A stretch of DNA of 64,000 nucleotides, taken from NCBI GenBank assembly GCA_002427885.1, contig DIZI01000021.1, positions 1 to 64,000 on the forward strand, written 5' to 3'. Below the pieces are notes generated by a model. That model was not told the DNA's origin. It made no database searches and saw nothing but the letters and a program-made list of their open reading frames with translations. This document shows positions 9,502 through 18,703 of the stretch, piece by piece. A program made the position numbers and the translations under genes. The DNA is from Paludibacter sp. UBA6032. GTDB taxonomy: Bacteria; Bacteroidota; Bacteroidia; Bacteroidales; Paludibacteraceae. Position 1 is the stretch's first letter. Every line of letters starts with the position of its first letter.

Positions 9502-10857
9502 TTATTTTGCCTCAAACATTTTGTTGAATTCTTCAATCGAAACTTCTTTGTAATCTAATTTTACTGTTTCTTTAATTACAGCAAAGACTTTTTCTTCGGC
9601 AACTTTATCAACGATATTTTTCAAGGTTTCCTCTTTTTTCAACATGTCTTTGGCATAGTTGGCAATTATTTCGTCATCCATTCCTACCATTCCATATTGA
9701 GCAAACTGAGCTTTGGCCATCTTTTTGGCATATTCATCAACATCCGCAGCTTCTACCTTGACATCATTCGCTTTAGCCAGTTTATCCTTAAGCAGATGCC
9801 ATGTTAAATCAGCAATCATTTTAGGATAATCGGCTTCCAAAGTTTCAGGTGTCAAATTCTCATTCGAGGATAATACCCAACGTTTAAGAAATTTATCAGG
9901 GAAGGCAAGATTATTATATTTAGCTACCAACATTTCCTGGACATCAACACCGAATTTATAATCGCTGTCAGCAACTAATCCTTCCTTTATATTTTCTGAA
10001 ATTTTAGCCCGAAATTCTTCTTCAGTTTTCACTACAGTATCACCATATACTTTATCAAACAAAGTCTGGTCTATTTCCGATTCGTGATAACGCGTAATGC
10101 TTTCAATTTTGAGTTGGAAATCGGCATCAACCGTTTTGGCGGCATCTTTCGATATTTTCAGCAATGAACTAATTTCAGTTTCATCCACATATGCTTTTGC
10201 TGGATTGAAAGTGATTAAATCTCCTTTTTTAGCTCCTACAAATAATGCTTTTTGATCGGCATCTTTCATGTAGGCTGCAGTAAGTGTTGCATCCTGAACT
10301 TTAAGTCCATCTTCGTTTACTTTGCCATTTGCCATTTCGAGCAATTCGCCTTTAAGCATGTCCTTTTCTTCCACAACTTCTTCCTGTATGTATTTCCCAT
10401 AACGACCCGTATATGATTTAACCTGATTGTCAATCATTTCGTCGCTTACGGCAATATTATAGTATTTTACTTTATCTTTTTTGGTCAATTCCACTTCAAA
10501 TTCAGGAGCTATACCCAAATCAAAAACAAACTCGAACTCGTCCTGAGTATCAAAATCGATGGTTTGTTGTTCTGTTTCGTTTGGAAGCGGTTCACCAAGA
10601 ATATTGATATTATTCTCGTGAATGAATTTGTACAAGTTATCTGAAACCAATTTGTTGATTTCTTCAGCTAGTACGGCTTTTCCATACATTTTTTTCACTA
10701 AGCCTGCCGGTACCATACCGGGACGAAAGCCCGGGATATTCGCTTTCTTGCGATAATCGCGTAAAGTTTTATCCACTTTCTCTGTATAATCTGCCTTTTC
10801 AATGCGTAAAGTTACAACAGCATTGCTTTGATCGAGGTCTTTTCTTACAATATTCAT
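9502..10857 (-). CDS. tig: Trigger factor (ribosome-associated chaperone)
   Basis: Chaperone that binds ribosomal protein L23 at the tunnel exit and shields nascent chains. In this 451-residue protein the ribosome-docking signature appears as GFRPGMVP near residue 43. The middle domain (about 150-245) corresponds to the FKBP-like prolyl isomerase region, and the remainder is the helical, lysine- and glutamate-rich substrate cradle. It is upstream of clpP on the same strand. The overall identity is low relative to proteobacterial forms, as is usual in this phylum, but signature, length and neighbours agree. Confidence 0.95.
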   Translation of the reverse strand: MNIVRKDLDQSNAVVTLRIEKADYTEKVDKTLRDYRKKANIPGFRPGMVPAGLVKKMYGKAVLAEEINKLVSDNLYKFIHENNINILGEPLPNETEQQTIDFDTQDEFEFVFDLGIAPEFEVELTKKDKVKYYNIAVSDEMIDNQVKSYTGRYGKYIQEEVVEEKDMLKGELLEMANGKVNEDGLKVQDATLTAAYMKDADQKALFVGAKKGDLITFNPAKAYVDETEISSLLKISKDAAKTVDADFQLKIESITRYHESEIDQTLFDKVYGDTVVKTEEEFRAKISENIKEGLVADSDYKFGVDVQEMLVAKYNNLAFPDKFLKRWVLSSNENLTPETLEADYPKMIADLTWHLLKDKLAKANDVKVEAADVDEYAKKMAKAQFAQYGMVGMDDEIIANYAKDMLKKEETLKNIVDKVAEEKVFAVIKETVKLDYKEVSIEEFNKMFEAK

Positions 10858-10907
10858 AATTTAATAATAGAGTAATTTTCTGATATTTATCTTTTTATAA
10901 TGGGGTG

Positions 10908-10915
10908 CAAAGGTA
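10908..10915 (-). promoter_or_regulatory. -7 box for trigger factor gene
   Basis: Minus-strand TACCTTTG, a good TAnnTTTG match, 51 bases upstream of the tig start. A clear TTTG at 19-21 bases is not seen. Confidence 0.5.
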
Positions 10916-11023
10916 CAAAAAAAAGAGATACAACACGAATTTTAGAATAAAAAAAAATGCGTATATCTTGAAATTGAAATCCTATTAGTTACTGCAAATA
11001 AATTAAACACATTAAATCAACAA

Positions 11024-11063
11024 AACGAAAGAAGTGAAATTGGAAAAACTCACTTCTCTCGTT
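11024..11063 (-). terminator. Terminator after outer-membrane barrel gene
   Basis: A 14-base inverted repeat (11024-11037 with 11050-11063). Its single irregular pair would be a U-G wobble on the minus-strand RNA but an A-C mismatch on the plus strand, which indicates that it works on the minus strand, ending the gene that stops at 11082. Confidence 0.65.
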
Positions 11064-11081
11064 TTTTATTTTATATGCAGG

Positions 11082-11708
11082 TTAGAACAAATACACTAAA
11101 TTAACCGACAATACCCTGTTTGTACCTGGTGTTATCCCTGAGGCTGAAACATTTTTCACACCCTGACTCCAGGTAGCTCCCAATTGTACTTTCCGAAACA
11201 GCTCAACACCTGCACCTAAATTATAACCATAATCAACATGATCCATAAAGGTTTGAAAAGTTTCATCCTGCGTTGTGCCTACAATTTCATCGACAACTTT
11301 CCCATTTAATTCATATCCTCCATAAACTCCACCAAATCCATAAAATCCAATAAAACCAATTGAAATATGATATCGCAGGTTCAACGGGACTTCAATATAA
11401 TTCAATTCCCTGTAACCCTGCTTAATAGAATAGTCCAGATTAGTACTATCGATTACGCTCCCCTTTTGCGAAAGCAAAGCTCCAATTTCAACACCTAATC
11501 CTGATTTCTTTGGCATTGCCTGATAAACCAAACCAATTTGATATCCTGTTAAATTACTGGCATTAACCCCGGCTATAATTTCGGATGAATTTAATGATTT
11601 GATTTCGCTGGCTAAATTTACACCGCCTTTTATGCCCAACTGTGCATAAACAACTGTGTAACCAGTGAAAATCAAAACGATCAGAAAACTAAAAAATTTA
11701 AATTTCAT
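11082..11708 (-). CDS. Outer-membrane beta-barrel protein (PorT-like)
   Basis: A 208-residue exported protein of the small outer-membrane beta-barrel type common in Bacteroidota (porT-like/OMP_b-brl family). It has a hydrophobic N-terminal signal ending near YAQ, then LGIKGGVNLASEI, a typical first strand, and alternating short amphipathic strands ending in VNLVYLF with an aromatic terminal residue, as barrel proteins need for assembly. I chose the ATG at 11708; the frame opens two codons earlier only at a TTG. It is single, with its own terminator. No specific function can be assigned. Confidence 0.75.
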   Translation of the reverse strand: MKFKFFSFLIVLIFTGYTVVYAQLGIKGGVNLASEIKSLNSSEIIAGVNASNLTGYQIGLVYQAMPKKSGLGVEIGALLSQKGSVIDSTNLDYSIKQGYRELNYIEVPLNLRYHISIGFIGFYGFGGVYGGYELNGKVVDEIVGTTQDETFQTFMDHVDYGYNLGAGVELFRKVQLGATWSQGVKNVSASGITPGTNRVLSVNLVYLF

Positions 11709-11809
11709 AATCAAATAGAAATAATATAAAGAATAATACGAATTAATAACATCAATATAACGATTAAAGTATAAAAGCTTACTTAAACCTTGACGTTAAA
11801 AAGTCCGAT

Positions 11810-13609
11810 TTACTTTCTCGTCATACGTTTCCGTTCGTTTTCATCCAGGTAGATTTTACGCAACCTTATGAAAGTCGGCGTAAGTTCCACATATTCATCT
11901 TCTTTAATATACTCCAACGCTTCTTCCAAACTGAAAACAACAGGTGGAATCAGTTTCGCTTTATCGTCGGCACCCGAAGCACGCATATTGGTGAGTTTCT
12001 TCGGTTTCGTAACGTTTACAACAATATCACCTTCCTTAGAACTTTCACCTACCACCTGACCAGCATAAATTTCATCCTGAGGAAAAACAAAGAATCTTCC
12101 ACGGTCTTGCAATTTGTCTAAGGAATAAGCAAAAGCCCTTCCGCCTTCCATTGCAATAATCGAACCATTATTTCTTTTTTCGATATTTCCTTTGAAAGGT
12201 TGATATTCTAAAAAGCGGTGCGACATGATAGCTTCACCTGCAGATGAAGTAAGAACTGCATTACGCAAACCGATAATTCCACGTGAAGGAATTAAAAATT
12301 CCAACTGGATCCGATCGTTCACGACTTCCATCGTCAACATTTCGCCTTTACGAATGGCCACCATTTCGATGACTTTTCCGGAACAATCTTCCGGTAAGTT
12401 GATGGTGAGTTGTTCTATTGGTTCGCAACGTTTACCATCAATTTCCTTGAAAATCACCTGTGGTTGCCCCACCTGTAATTCATAGCCTTCACGCCGCATG
12501 GTTTCAATCAAAACTGATAAATGAAGAACACCGCGTCCGTATACATTCCAAACATCCGAATCAGGATTCTTTTCTACTCTCAAAGCCAGATTTTTGTCCA
12601 ACTCTTTCATTAGTCGGTCATGAATATGTCTTGAAGTTACAAATTTCCCTTCTTTTCCAAAAAATGGAGAAGTGTTGATTGTGAAAACCATACTCATGGT
12701 TGGTTCATCAATGGCAATGGGTACCAAAGGTTCCGGATTCTGAAGATCGGCAATAGAATCACCGATTTCAAAACCATCAATACCTACCAATGCACAAATA
12801 TCTCCCGATTTTACTTCCTGGGCGCGGGTACGTCCCAGCCCTGTAAAAGTATGTAATTCTTTGATCCGCGATTTAATAGCCTTTCCATCACGTTTCACTA
12901 AATTTACATCCATACCTTCACGAAGAATCCCACGATGTACACGTCCCACTGCAATACGACCCACATAAGACGAGTAGTCGAGTGATGTAATCAACATTTG
13001 AGGTGTACCTTCTAAATAAAGCGGTTCCGGAATATATTTTATAATTGCATCAAGCAACGGAATAATATTATCTGTAGGTTCTTTCCAGTCTTCTGCCATC
13101 CAGTTATTTTTGGCAGAACCGTAAATTGTATGGAAGTCAAGCTGCTCTTCGGTGGCATTTAAGTTATACATCAAATCGAATACAGCTTCATGAACTTCAT
13201 CGGGGCGACAGTTGGGTTTATCCACTTTATTCACTACGACAATTGGTTTTAGTCCAATTTGCAAGGCCTTTTGAAGCACAAAACGTGTTTGAGGCATAGG
13301 ACCTTCAAAAGCATCTACCAATAGAAGAACTCCATCAGCCATGTTAAGAACCCTTTCTACCTCGCCTCCAAAATCCGAGTGACCCGGAGTATCGATGATA
13401 TTAATTTTGTATCCAAGGTATTCTATAGATACGTTTTTTGCTAAAATGGTTATTCCCCTTTCGCGTTCGAGGTCATTACTATCCATTATTAACTCGCCTG
13501 CATTTTCGTTATCACGGAATAGGTGTCCGGCTAATAACATCTTGTCCACCAGAGTTGTTTTACCATGGTCAACGTGGGCAATAATTGCAATATTTCTAAT
13601 TTTCTGCAT
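11810..13609 (-). CDS. typA: Ribosome-associated GTPase TypA/BipA
   Basis: Translational GTPase of the EF-G class that binds the ribosome and helps large-subunit assembly and stress growth. From the chosen ATG the 599 residues show G1 AHVDHGKT at 11-18, the switch I RGITIL segment, G3 DTPGHSDF, G4 NKVD, then EF-G-like domains III and V and the BipA C-terminal domain, with normal family length. The frame opens 30 bases earlier at a TTG, but that codon overlaps a TAnnTTTG box at 13637-13644, so the ATG at 13609 is the real start. Single gene divergent from rplS. Confidence 0.96.
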   Translation of the reverse strand: MQKIRNIAIIAHVDHGKTTLVDKMLLAGHLFRDNENAGELIMDSNDLERERGITILAKNVSIEYLGYKINIIDTPGHSDFGGEVERVLNMADGVLLLVDAFEGPMPQTRFVLQKALQIGLKPIVVVNKVDKPNCRPDEVHEAVFDLMYNLNATEEQLDFHTIYGSAKNNWMAEDWKEPTDNIIPLLDAIIKYIPEPLYLEGTPQMLITSLDYSSYVGRIAVGRVHRGILREGMDVNLVKRDGKAIKSRIKELHTFTGLGRTRAQEVKSGDICALVGIDGFEIGDSIADLQNPEPLVPIAIDEPTMSMVFTINTSPFFGKEGKFVTSRHIHDRLMKELDKNLALRVEKNPDSDVWNVYGRGVLHLSVLIETMRREGYELQVGQPQVIFKEIDGKRCEPIEQLTINLPEDCSGKVIEMVAIRKGEMLTMEVVNDRIQLEFLIPSRGIIGLRNAVLTSSAGEAIMSHRFLEYQPFKGNIEKRNNGSIIAMEGGRAFAYSLDKLQDRGRFFVFPQDEIYAGQVVGESSKEGDIVVNVTKPKKLTNMRASGADDKAKLIPPVVFSLEEALEYIKEDEYVELTPTFIRLRKIYLDENERKRMTRK

Positions 13610-13636
13610 GTAACACAATCTTTTTTTTTGAGGGTG

Positions 13637-13644
13637 CAAAGTTA
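13637..13644 (-). promoter_or_regulatory. -7 box for typA
   Basis: Minus-strand TAACTTTG (TAnnTTTG). It overlaps an upstream in-frame TTG and so decides for the ATG at 13609. No clear -33 partner. Confidence 0.5.
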
Positions 13645-13767
13645 GTCAAAATAAATCAATATCTATTTAATTTCGTAATTCATCTGAATGATAGAGTGTA
13701 AACGACTATTTCATGCGAAATGTTTACTCATAAAAATGACTTTAAAATAAAAAAAATGAAGCTATCA

Positions 13768-13798
13768 TTTGTTGAATTAAAAAAAAAGAGTACTTTTG
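13768..13798 (+). promoter_or_regulatory. Bacteroidota-type promoter of rplS
   Basis: TTTG at 13768-13771, a 19-base spacer and TACTTTTG at 13791-13798. Both elements and the spacing match the sigma-ABfr consensus of the phylum. It is the best promoter in the window, about 84 bases upstream of rplS. Confidence 0.85.
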
Positions 13799-13881
13799 CA
13801 GTCCAATTTTAGCGTAATCTCTGACAGAATATAGAGTGGTCTGTGAATATTGCGCATAATATTTAATAAAAAAAAGCAATA

Positions 13882-14229
13882 ATGGACTTAATTAAGGTTG
13901 CAGAACAAGCATTTCTTGTTGAAAAAACACACCCGGTATTTAAAAGCGGGGATACGATTACGGTTGCTTACCGTATTATTGAAGGTACAAAAGAACGTAT
14001 TCAAGAGTTTCGTGGCGATGTAATTAAAATCGTTGGTCACCAAACTAAAAAGCGTTTTACGGTTCGTAAAATTTCCGGGAATGTTGGTGTAGAACGTATA
14101 TTCCCTCTGGAATCACCATTTATTGAGAGCATTACCGTAAACAAACATGGTAAAGTTCGTCGTGCTAAATTGTACTATTTACGTGAACTTACAGGTAAAA
14201 AAGCCAGAATCAAAGAAAGACGCGTATAA
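13882..14229 (+). CDS. rplS: 50S ribosomal protein L19
   Basis: Component of the large ribosomal subunit at the interface with the small subunit. The 115-residue protein is basic and shows L19 landmarks: HPVFKSGDTITVAYRIIEG, RIQEFRGDVIKI, FTVRKISGNVGVERIFPLES and a C-terminal RRAKLYYLRELTGKKARIKE. Length is normal. It is monocistronic: a consensus promoter lies upstream and a terminator at 14254-14289 follows directly. The 5' leader of about 75 bases could hold autoregulatory structure, but I see no clear element. Confidence 0.98.
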   Translation: MDLIKVAEQAFLVEKTHPVFKSGDTITVAYRIIEGTKERIQEFRGDVIKIVGHQTKKRFTVRKISGNVGVERIFPLESPFIESITVNKHGKVRRAKLYYLRELTGKKARIKERRV

Positions 14230-14253
14230 TTACTATCTTCTGAAAGAAATAAT

Positions 14254-14289
14254 AAAAGAGAAATTCGTAAACCGGGTTTCTCTTTTTTT
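14254..14289 (+). terminator. Terminator after rplS
   Basis: AAAAGAGAAA (14254-14263) pairs with TTTCTCTTTT (14277-14286) and runs into further T. It lies 24 bases after the rplS stop. Confidence 0.85.
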
Positions 14290-14313
14290 GTAAATAAAAT
14301 TGACCGACAGCGA

Positions 14314-14345
14314 TTTAGAAATATCCCAAAAAATGAGTATATTTG
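14314..14345 (+). promoter_or_regulatory. Promoter of mlaE-mlaF-xth
   Basis: TTTA at 14314-14317, a 20-base spacer and TATATTTG at 14338-14345, 67 bases before mlaE. The -7 box is consensus; the -33 box differs at one base. Confidence 0.65.
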
Positions 14346-14412
14346 CATTTCGTCAGGCTTAATCCTAATTATTATTATATCACTATATACAAGTTACTTA
14401 CACCTATATAAT

Positions 14413-15153
14413 ATGAGTTTATTAAATGATACCGGAAAGTATATTTTGTTGATGAAGCGGGTTTTTGTAAAACCGGACCGCTGGAAAATGTTTTTTCGAC
14501 AATTTCCAAAAGAACTCGAGAAACTGGGTTTGCAATCCTTACCTATTGTTGCAATTATATCTGTATTTATTGGATTCATTATGACTATGCAAACCAAATT
14601 GAACACATCCAATCCGCTTCTTCCGGTTTATACTACCGGTTTGGTTACACGCGATACGCTTTTGTTGGAGTTTTCTTCCACAATACTATGTTTGATTCTG
14701 GCCGGTAAAGTAGGTTCCAATATCGCATCAGAGATTGGAACCATGCGTATTACCGAACAAATTGATGCACTCGAAATTATGGGTGTAAACTCTGCCAACT
14801 ATCTGATTCTACCTAAAATAATTGCCTTTGTGTTGATGATGCCTTTTCTGGTTATCTTTAGCATGGCTTTAGGTATTGGTGGCGGATACTTCGTCGGAGT
14901 TCTTACTAATATAATGACAACAGGTGATTATCTCGTTGGAATTCAATATGCTTTTATACCCTATTATGTATTCTATTCCATACTTAAATCGATGCTTTTT
15001 GCCTTTCTTATTTCTTCAGTGGCAGCTTATTATGGGTATTATTCTTATGGAGGGGCACTCGATGTAGGTAAATCGAGTACAAATGCAGTTGTAAACGGAA
15101 GTATTTTAATTTTGTTTTTTAATATTCTTATCACCAAAATTATGTTGAACTAA
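14413..15153 (+). CDS. mlaE: Lipid-transport ABC permease, MlaE family
   Basis: Inner-membrane permease of an Mla-type ABC transporter that moves phospholipids between the inner and outer membranes. The 246-residue protein has about five or six membrane segments and the MlaE-family coupling segment EIGTMRITEQIDALEIMGV, which contacts the ATPase. It is followed 30 bases later by the matching ATPase gene. The substrate-binding MCE-domain protein (MlaD) is not next door here, so it must be encoded elsewhere or beyond what I can see. Its own promoter lies just upstream. Confidence 0.93.
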   Translation: MSLLNDTGKYILLMKRVFVKPDRWKMFFRQFPKELEKLGLQSLPIVAIISVFIGFIMTMQTKLNTSNPLLPVYTTGLVTRDTLLLEFSSTILCLILAGKVGSNIASEIGTMRITEQIDALEIMGVNSANYLILPKIIAFVLMMPFLVIFSMALGIGGGYFVGVLTNIMTTGDYLVGIQYAFIPYYVFYSILKSMLFAFLISSVAAYYGYYSYGGALDVGKSSTNAVVNGSILILFFNILITKIMLN

Positions 15154-15183
15154 AAGTTCATACGGTTTTATACTGGAAATAAA

Positions 15184-15942
15184 ATGATTGAAGTAAAAAA
15201 TATTGATAAATCCTTCGATGGAAATCAGGTCTTAAAAAATGTTTCTGCTGTTTTCGAAACAGGAAAAACCAATATGATTATTGGTGCAAGTGGGTCTGGG
15301 AAAACCGTTTTGATGAAGAGTGTCATTGGCTTACATCGTATTGATGGAGGAAGAATTGAATACGATGGTAGAAATTTACCGGATATGCGTATGAGTGATA
15401 TTCGCATTTTGAGGCGGGAAGTAGGAATGTTGTTTCAGGGTTCTGCTCTTTTCGATTCGGTAAGTGTACTCGAAAATGTAATGTATCCGCTTGAAATGTT
15501 TTCAGACTCCACGAAAGAAGAAATGATTGATCGTGCATACTTTTGCCTAATGCGTGTAGATCTGGATGAAAAAGCATTTGGGTTGGCCCCTTCCGAAATT
15601 AGTGGAGGAATGCAAAAACGTGTGGCCATTGCCCGTGCTATCGCTTTACAACCCAAATATCTATTCTGCGACGAACCAAACTCCGGACTTGATCCTAAAA
15701 CCTCGTTAATTATAGACCGGCTTATTTCCGAAATTACGCACGAGTTTGACATCACTACCATCATTAATTCGCACGATATGAACTCCGTAATGGAAATCGG
15801 AGAAAATATTATTTTTATTGAGCAAGGAGAAATGGCCTGGCAAGGGAACAAAAACGACATTTTTCATGTTGATAATGAAGCGCTGAACAATTTTGTGTTT
15901 GCGTCTGAATTATACAAACAAGTAAAAAAAGCAAATCAATGA
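15184..15942 (+). CDS. mlaF: Lipid-transport ABC ATPase, MlaF type
   Basis: Cytoplasmic ATPase that drives the MlaE permease. In 252 residues: Walker A GASGSGKTVLMK near residue 36, Q-loop region GMLFQGSALFDSVSV with the FDS pattern typical of MlaF/Ttg2A, ABC signature SGGMQKRVAIARA, Walker B YLFCDEPNSGLDP and the switch histidine in NSHDMNSV. It follows mlaE by 30 bases and its stop codon overlaps the exonuclease III start by four bases (ATGA), so translation of the three genes is probably coupled. Confidence 0.94.
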   Translation: MIEVKNIDKSFDGNQVLKNVSAVFETGKTNMIIGASGSGKTVLMKSVIGLHRIDGGRIEYDGRNLPDMRMSDIRILRREVGMLFQGSALFDSVSVLENVMYPLEMFSDSTKEEMIDRAYFCLMRVDLDEKAFGLAPSEISGGMQKRVAIARAIALQPKYLFCDEPNSGLDPKTSLIIDRLISEITHEFDITTIINSHDMNSVMEIGENIIFIEQGEMAWQGNKNDIFHVDNEALNNFVFASELYKQVKKANQ

Positions 15943-16700
15943 AAATAATTTCCTATAATGTAAACGGTATTCGTGCAGCATTGAACAAAAATTTCACCGA
16001 ATGGCTATTATCCGAAAATCCGGATGTCCTTTGTTTACAAGAGACAAAAGCTCAACCAGATCAAATAGACACTATGCTCTTTGCTGAGATGGGTTATACT
16101 TCTTACCTGCATTCGGCCGAAAAAAAAGGGTACAGTGGAGTAGCAATCATTACAAAACAAACTCCGGATAAAGTAGTAATTGGAATGCAATTTCCAATCT
16201 ACGATGGTGAAGGCCGCGTCATACGGGCTGATTTTGGAGATTTAACAATAGTTTGCGTGTATATTCCGTCTGGTTCATCAGGCGAAATCCGCCAGGCATT
16301 TAAAATGGAATTTTTAAGTGAATTTGAAAAATACATTGTCAATTTAAGAAAAACAAGACCCAATCTGGTGGTTTGCGGCGATTATAATATTTGTCATAAA
16401 CCCATAGATATTAATCATCCCGAACGTCAAAATGGTGTTTCTGGATTTTTACCTGAAGAACGAGCCTGGATGGATCAATACGAAGCATCCGGTATGGTAG
16501 ATTCTTTCCGCGTTTTCGATCAGTCTGCCGAGAAATACAGTTGGTGGAGTTACCGGGCGGGAGCTCGTTTCAGTAATGCCGGATGGCGAATCGATTATCA
16601 TTGGGTTAGCGAACCGATCCGAAACCGATTGAAATCGGCAAGCATACTATCGGATGCTATTCATTCCGATCATTGCCCAGTGATGGTAGAACTGGAATGA
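15939..16700 (+). CDS. xth: Exodeoxyribonuclease III (AP endonuclease)
   Basis: Base-excision repair enzyme that cuts DNA 5' of abasic sites and trims 3' blocks. The 253-residue sequence shows the metal-binding N-terminus ISYNVNGIRAAL, the catalytic glutamate in LQETKAQPDQI, the YIPSGS segment, DYNICHKPIDI and the C-terminal SDHCPVMVEL with the catalytic Asp-His pair. It begins inside the end of mlaF. There is no obvious functional link to lipid transport, so this appears to be simple operon packing. Confidence 0.96.
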   Translation: MKIISYNVNGIRAALNKNFTEWLLSENPDVLCLQETKAQPDQIDTMLFAEMGYTSYLHSAEKKGYSGVAIITKQTPDKVVIGMQFPIYDGEGRVIRADFGDLTIVCVYIPSGSSGEIRQAFKMEFLSEFEKYIVNLRKTRPNLVVCGDYNICHKPIDINHPERQNGVSGFLPEERAWMDQYEASGMVDSFRVFDQSAEKYSWWSYRAGARFSNAGWRIDYHWVSEPIRNRLKSASILSDAIHSDHCPVMVELE

Positions 16701-16808
16701 TTTGTCTCTTTTTTTTGTAAGAGTTTGCCTTCTAAATAATAAATTAGGCATTTTCCTCTAAATATCTTAGTTTTAATGATAAAAAAAGATAAAACTTAGA
16801 AAAAGCGG

Positions 16809-16838
16809 TTTAGATGACCTAAAATATTTTTAACTTTG
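16809..16838 (+). promoter_or_regulatory. Promoter of DUF6242 lipoprotein gene
   Basis: TTTA at 16809-16812, an 18-base spacer and TAACTTTG at 16831-16838. The -7 box overlaps an in-frame TTG at 16836, which rules out that codon as the start and supports the ATG at 16863. Confidence 0.6.
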
Positions 16839-16862
16839 CCTGTTCAAAAAAAAATTAGCAAT

Positions 16863-18266
16863 ATGAAATTTAATTCTATCAGGGTAATACTTATTTTTTC
16901 CACAGTTGTTTTTCTAAGTTCTTGTTTAGGAACGACAGATGTTACTACTTCTTCAACTGATGCTAGTTTTTCATCGTTGACTTTTAAGACGAATGATAGT
17001 GTGCCAAACCAGTCAAAAGCAGTGTTTAGCTTAGAATATGATTCTCAGATTAATGATTCAATTATTGTCAATTTAGATTCTTTACCCTATAATACGCTTA
17101 TTAACATTGTCTATCCCACTTTTACTTTTAAATCGTCAGCCTCTGCTTATATTATTTATACAGATACGCCAGATACTGTTGCTATTACAGGCACCGATAC
17201 GATTAATTTCTCAAGGCCTTTAAAAATTAGAAATGTACCTGCAGATGGAGATATAAAGAAAAGCAGAGAATATATTGTAAAAGTAAATGTACATAAAGTA
17301 GAACCGGAATTATATGTATGGAAGCAACTTACAGAATCAGTTGAATCAGATAATGCAGCAAGTCAAAAAACAATCTGGTTTAAGAATCAGTTGTATTACT
17401 TTTTGAATAATGGTTCGGCTGCTTTTTTATATACTTCAGCAAACGGAACTTCATGGACTTCAAAAACGTTGAGTGGATTTCCAATTAACTCCGCTCTGGG
17501 TGATATGCTCCAGTTTGCAGGGAAATTATACTTATCTCAAGATGGTGCCAAAATATATTCTTCAGCCGATGGTTTGTCCTGGACAAACAAAATCATGACT
17601 GAATATACATTCAAATCACTTCTCTTTGATTTTGATTCTAAAATTTGGGCTGTAGTACAATCCATTTCTGATTCAAAACTGAGATTTGCCAATTCAACAG
17701 ATGGGGATACCTGGATTGTAAGAGGTGAGATCCCTACAAATTTCCCGGTACGCGATTTCGCCTCTATTTCTTTCACGACACGTAACGGTAAACCGAAAGT
17801 ACTTGTAATTGGAGGTTATTCATCGGATAATACCTTGTTAAAAAACAGATGGAGTTCAGAGGATGGCATGCAGTGGTATGATTTTAGTACCGAAAATCAT
17901 TCATTGGACTCTCTAGCTGTAGCTGCTTCGGTAATTTCGTACGATGACAAACTGCTGCTTTTTGGAGGTATAAACAGAGACAATCAAATTGTTGGAGAAT
18001 ATTACCGACAATCCATTGATGAAGGATTGAGCTGGCAAGCACCTGATACAATTTACAACCGGCTTCGTGAACCAATCATAACAAAGGTACCCGGAACTGA
18101 CAAAGACACTGTGGCCTCATATATTAACTTCCAACCCAGAAATTATCAGTCTGTAGTCCTCGATAATTCAGACAGAATATACGTTGTAGGTGGAAAAACA
18201 AATACAAAAGTATTATCCGATGTCTGGACAGGAAAATTAAATCGAAAGAATTTTATACGACAATAG
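16863..18266 (+). CDS. DUF6242-type lipoprotein with beta-propeller
   Basis: A 467-residue predicted lipoprotein. The signal peptide ends in a lipobox (FLSSC, with Cys at about 21). Residues of about 30-150 form a beta-sandwich-like domain, and the remainder has Kelch/propeller-like repeats with recurring SxDGxxW and TSANGTSW motifs (e.g. YSSADGLSWTNK, NSTDGDTW, SSEDGMQWYDF). I recognise this as the Bacteroidota DUF6242 type, whose function is unknown; surface location is likely. The ATG at 16863 was chosen because the earlier TTG lies inside the -7 box. It is a single gene with its own promoter and terminator. Confidence 0.8.
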   Translation: MKFNSIRVILIFSTVVFLSSCLGTTDVTTSSTDASFSSLTFKTNDSVPNQSKAVFSLEYDSQINDSIIVNLDSLPYNTLINIVYPTFTFKSSASAYIIYTDTPDTVAITGTDTINFSRPLKIRNVPADGDIKKSREYIVKVNVHKVEPELYVWKQLTESVESDNAASQKTIWFKNQLYYFLNNGSAAFLYTSANGTSWTSKTLSGFPINSALGDMLQFAGKLYLSQDGAKIYSSADGLSWTNKIMTEYTFKSLLFDFDSKIWAVVQSISDSKLRFANSTDGDTWIVRGEIPTNFPVRDFASISFTTRNGKPKVLVIGGYSSDNTLLKNRWSSEDGMQWYDFSTENHSLDSLAVAASVISYDDKLLLFGGINRDNQIVGEYYRQSIDEGLSWQAPDTIYNRLREPIITKVPGTDKDTVASYINFQPRNYQSVVLDNSDRIYVVGGKTNTKVLSDVWTGKLNRKNFIRQ

Positions 18267-18284
18267 ATTGTTATTTTGATAGTT

Positions 18285-18320
18285 AGAAAAGGTATTTCTG
18301 TAAACAGAGATACCTTTTCT
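18285..18320 (+). terminator. Terminator after DUF6242 lipoprotein gene
   Basis: AGAAAAGGTATTTCTG (18285-18300) pairs with CAGAGATACCTTTTCT (18305-18320) around a TAAA loop; the one irregular pair is a U-G wobble on the plus strand. T-rich sequence follows. Confidence 0.8.
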
Positions 18321-18340
18321 TCATTTACGGGATTTTTTCT

Positions 18341-18348
18341 TACTTTTG
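18341..18348 (+). promoter_or_regulatory. -7 box of leader ORF and TonB receptor
   Basis: TACTTTTG, a TAnnTTTG match, 26 bases before the ATG at 18374. It directly follows the terminator of the preceding gene. The -33 element is weak (a T-rich stretch at 18315-18321). No other TAnnTTTG lies between here and the receptor gene. Confidence 0.5.
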
Positions 18349-18373
18349 CAAATCAAAAAAATCAATTAAACCA

Positions 18374-18703
18374 ATGCGCACAAAATTACTACATAGAACA
18401 TCAACCATCCGTTTCCGTCGTTGGAGCCGTGTTGGCTATGCCATTTTCAGTAGTTTGGCCTGCAATGTCAGCATTGGTGCACTTTCCATTTCGGTATCCG
18501 ATAAGACCCTTCAAAAGGCAGATGGAAAAACGATGAACGAACTTCATTTTTTTACATCCAAAACAGATACGCAGGAAACCGACGAAATGGAGCCGGAAGC
18601 AATTTTACAACAGGCACAGGTTGCATTTTTATCGGAAATTTCTTTTGACAACGCGGCAGCGTGTGGTCAGACATCATCTTATATTATTAACTGTAACGGT
18701 TGA
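18374..18703 (+). CDS. Small leader-like protein upstream of TonB receptor
   Basis: A 109-residue protein I cannot name. It starts with a basic segment (TIRFRRWSRVGYAIFSSLA) and a mildly hydrophobic stretch, followed by a polar, acidic middle and a C-terminus ending in two cysteines (AACGQ, NCNG). From memory, unverified, short proteins with an RFRRWSRxGYAxFxSL-like start occur before TonB receptors in Bacteroidales. It has its own -7 box 26 bases upstream, and its UGA stop (18701-18703) lies inside the left arm of a terminator that precedes the receptor gene. This suggests a translated leader controlling the receptor rather than an enzyme. Confidence 0.7.
   Translation: MRTKLLHRTSTIRFRRWSRVGYAIFSSLACNVSIGALSISVSDKTLQKADGKTMNELHFFTSKTDTQETDEMEPEAILQQAQVAFLSEISFDNAAACGQTSSYIINCNG

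Noticed and set aside
15435..15860. 141-residue ORF antisense to mlaF
   Set aside because: Mirror frame of the ABC ATPase; no independent evidence.
18276..18536. 86-residue ORF overlapping the leader ORF in another frame
   Set aside because: It begins within the preceding terminator and contains the -7 box; the frame at 18374 has better N-terminal features and the informative stop position.
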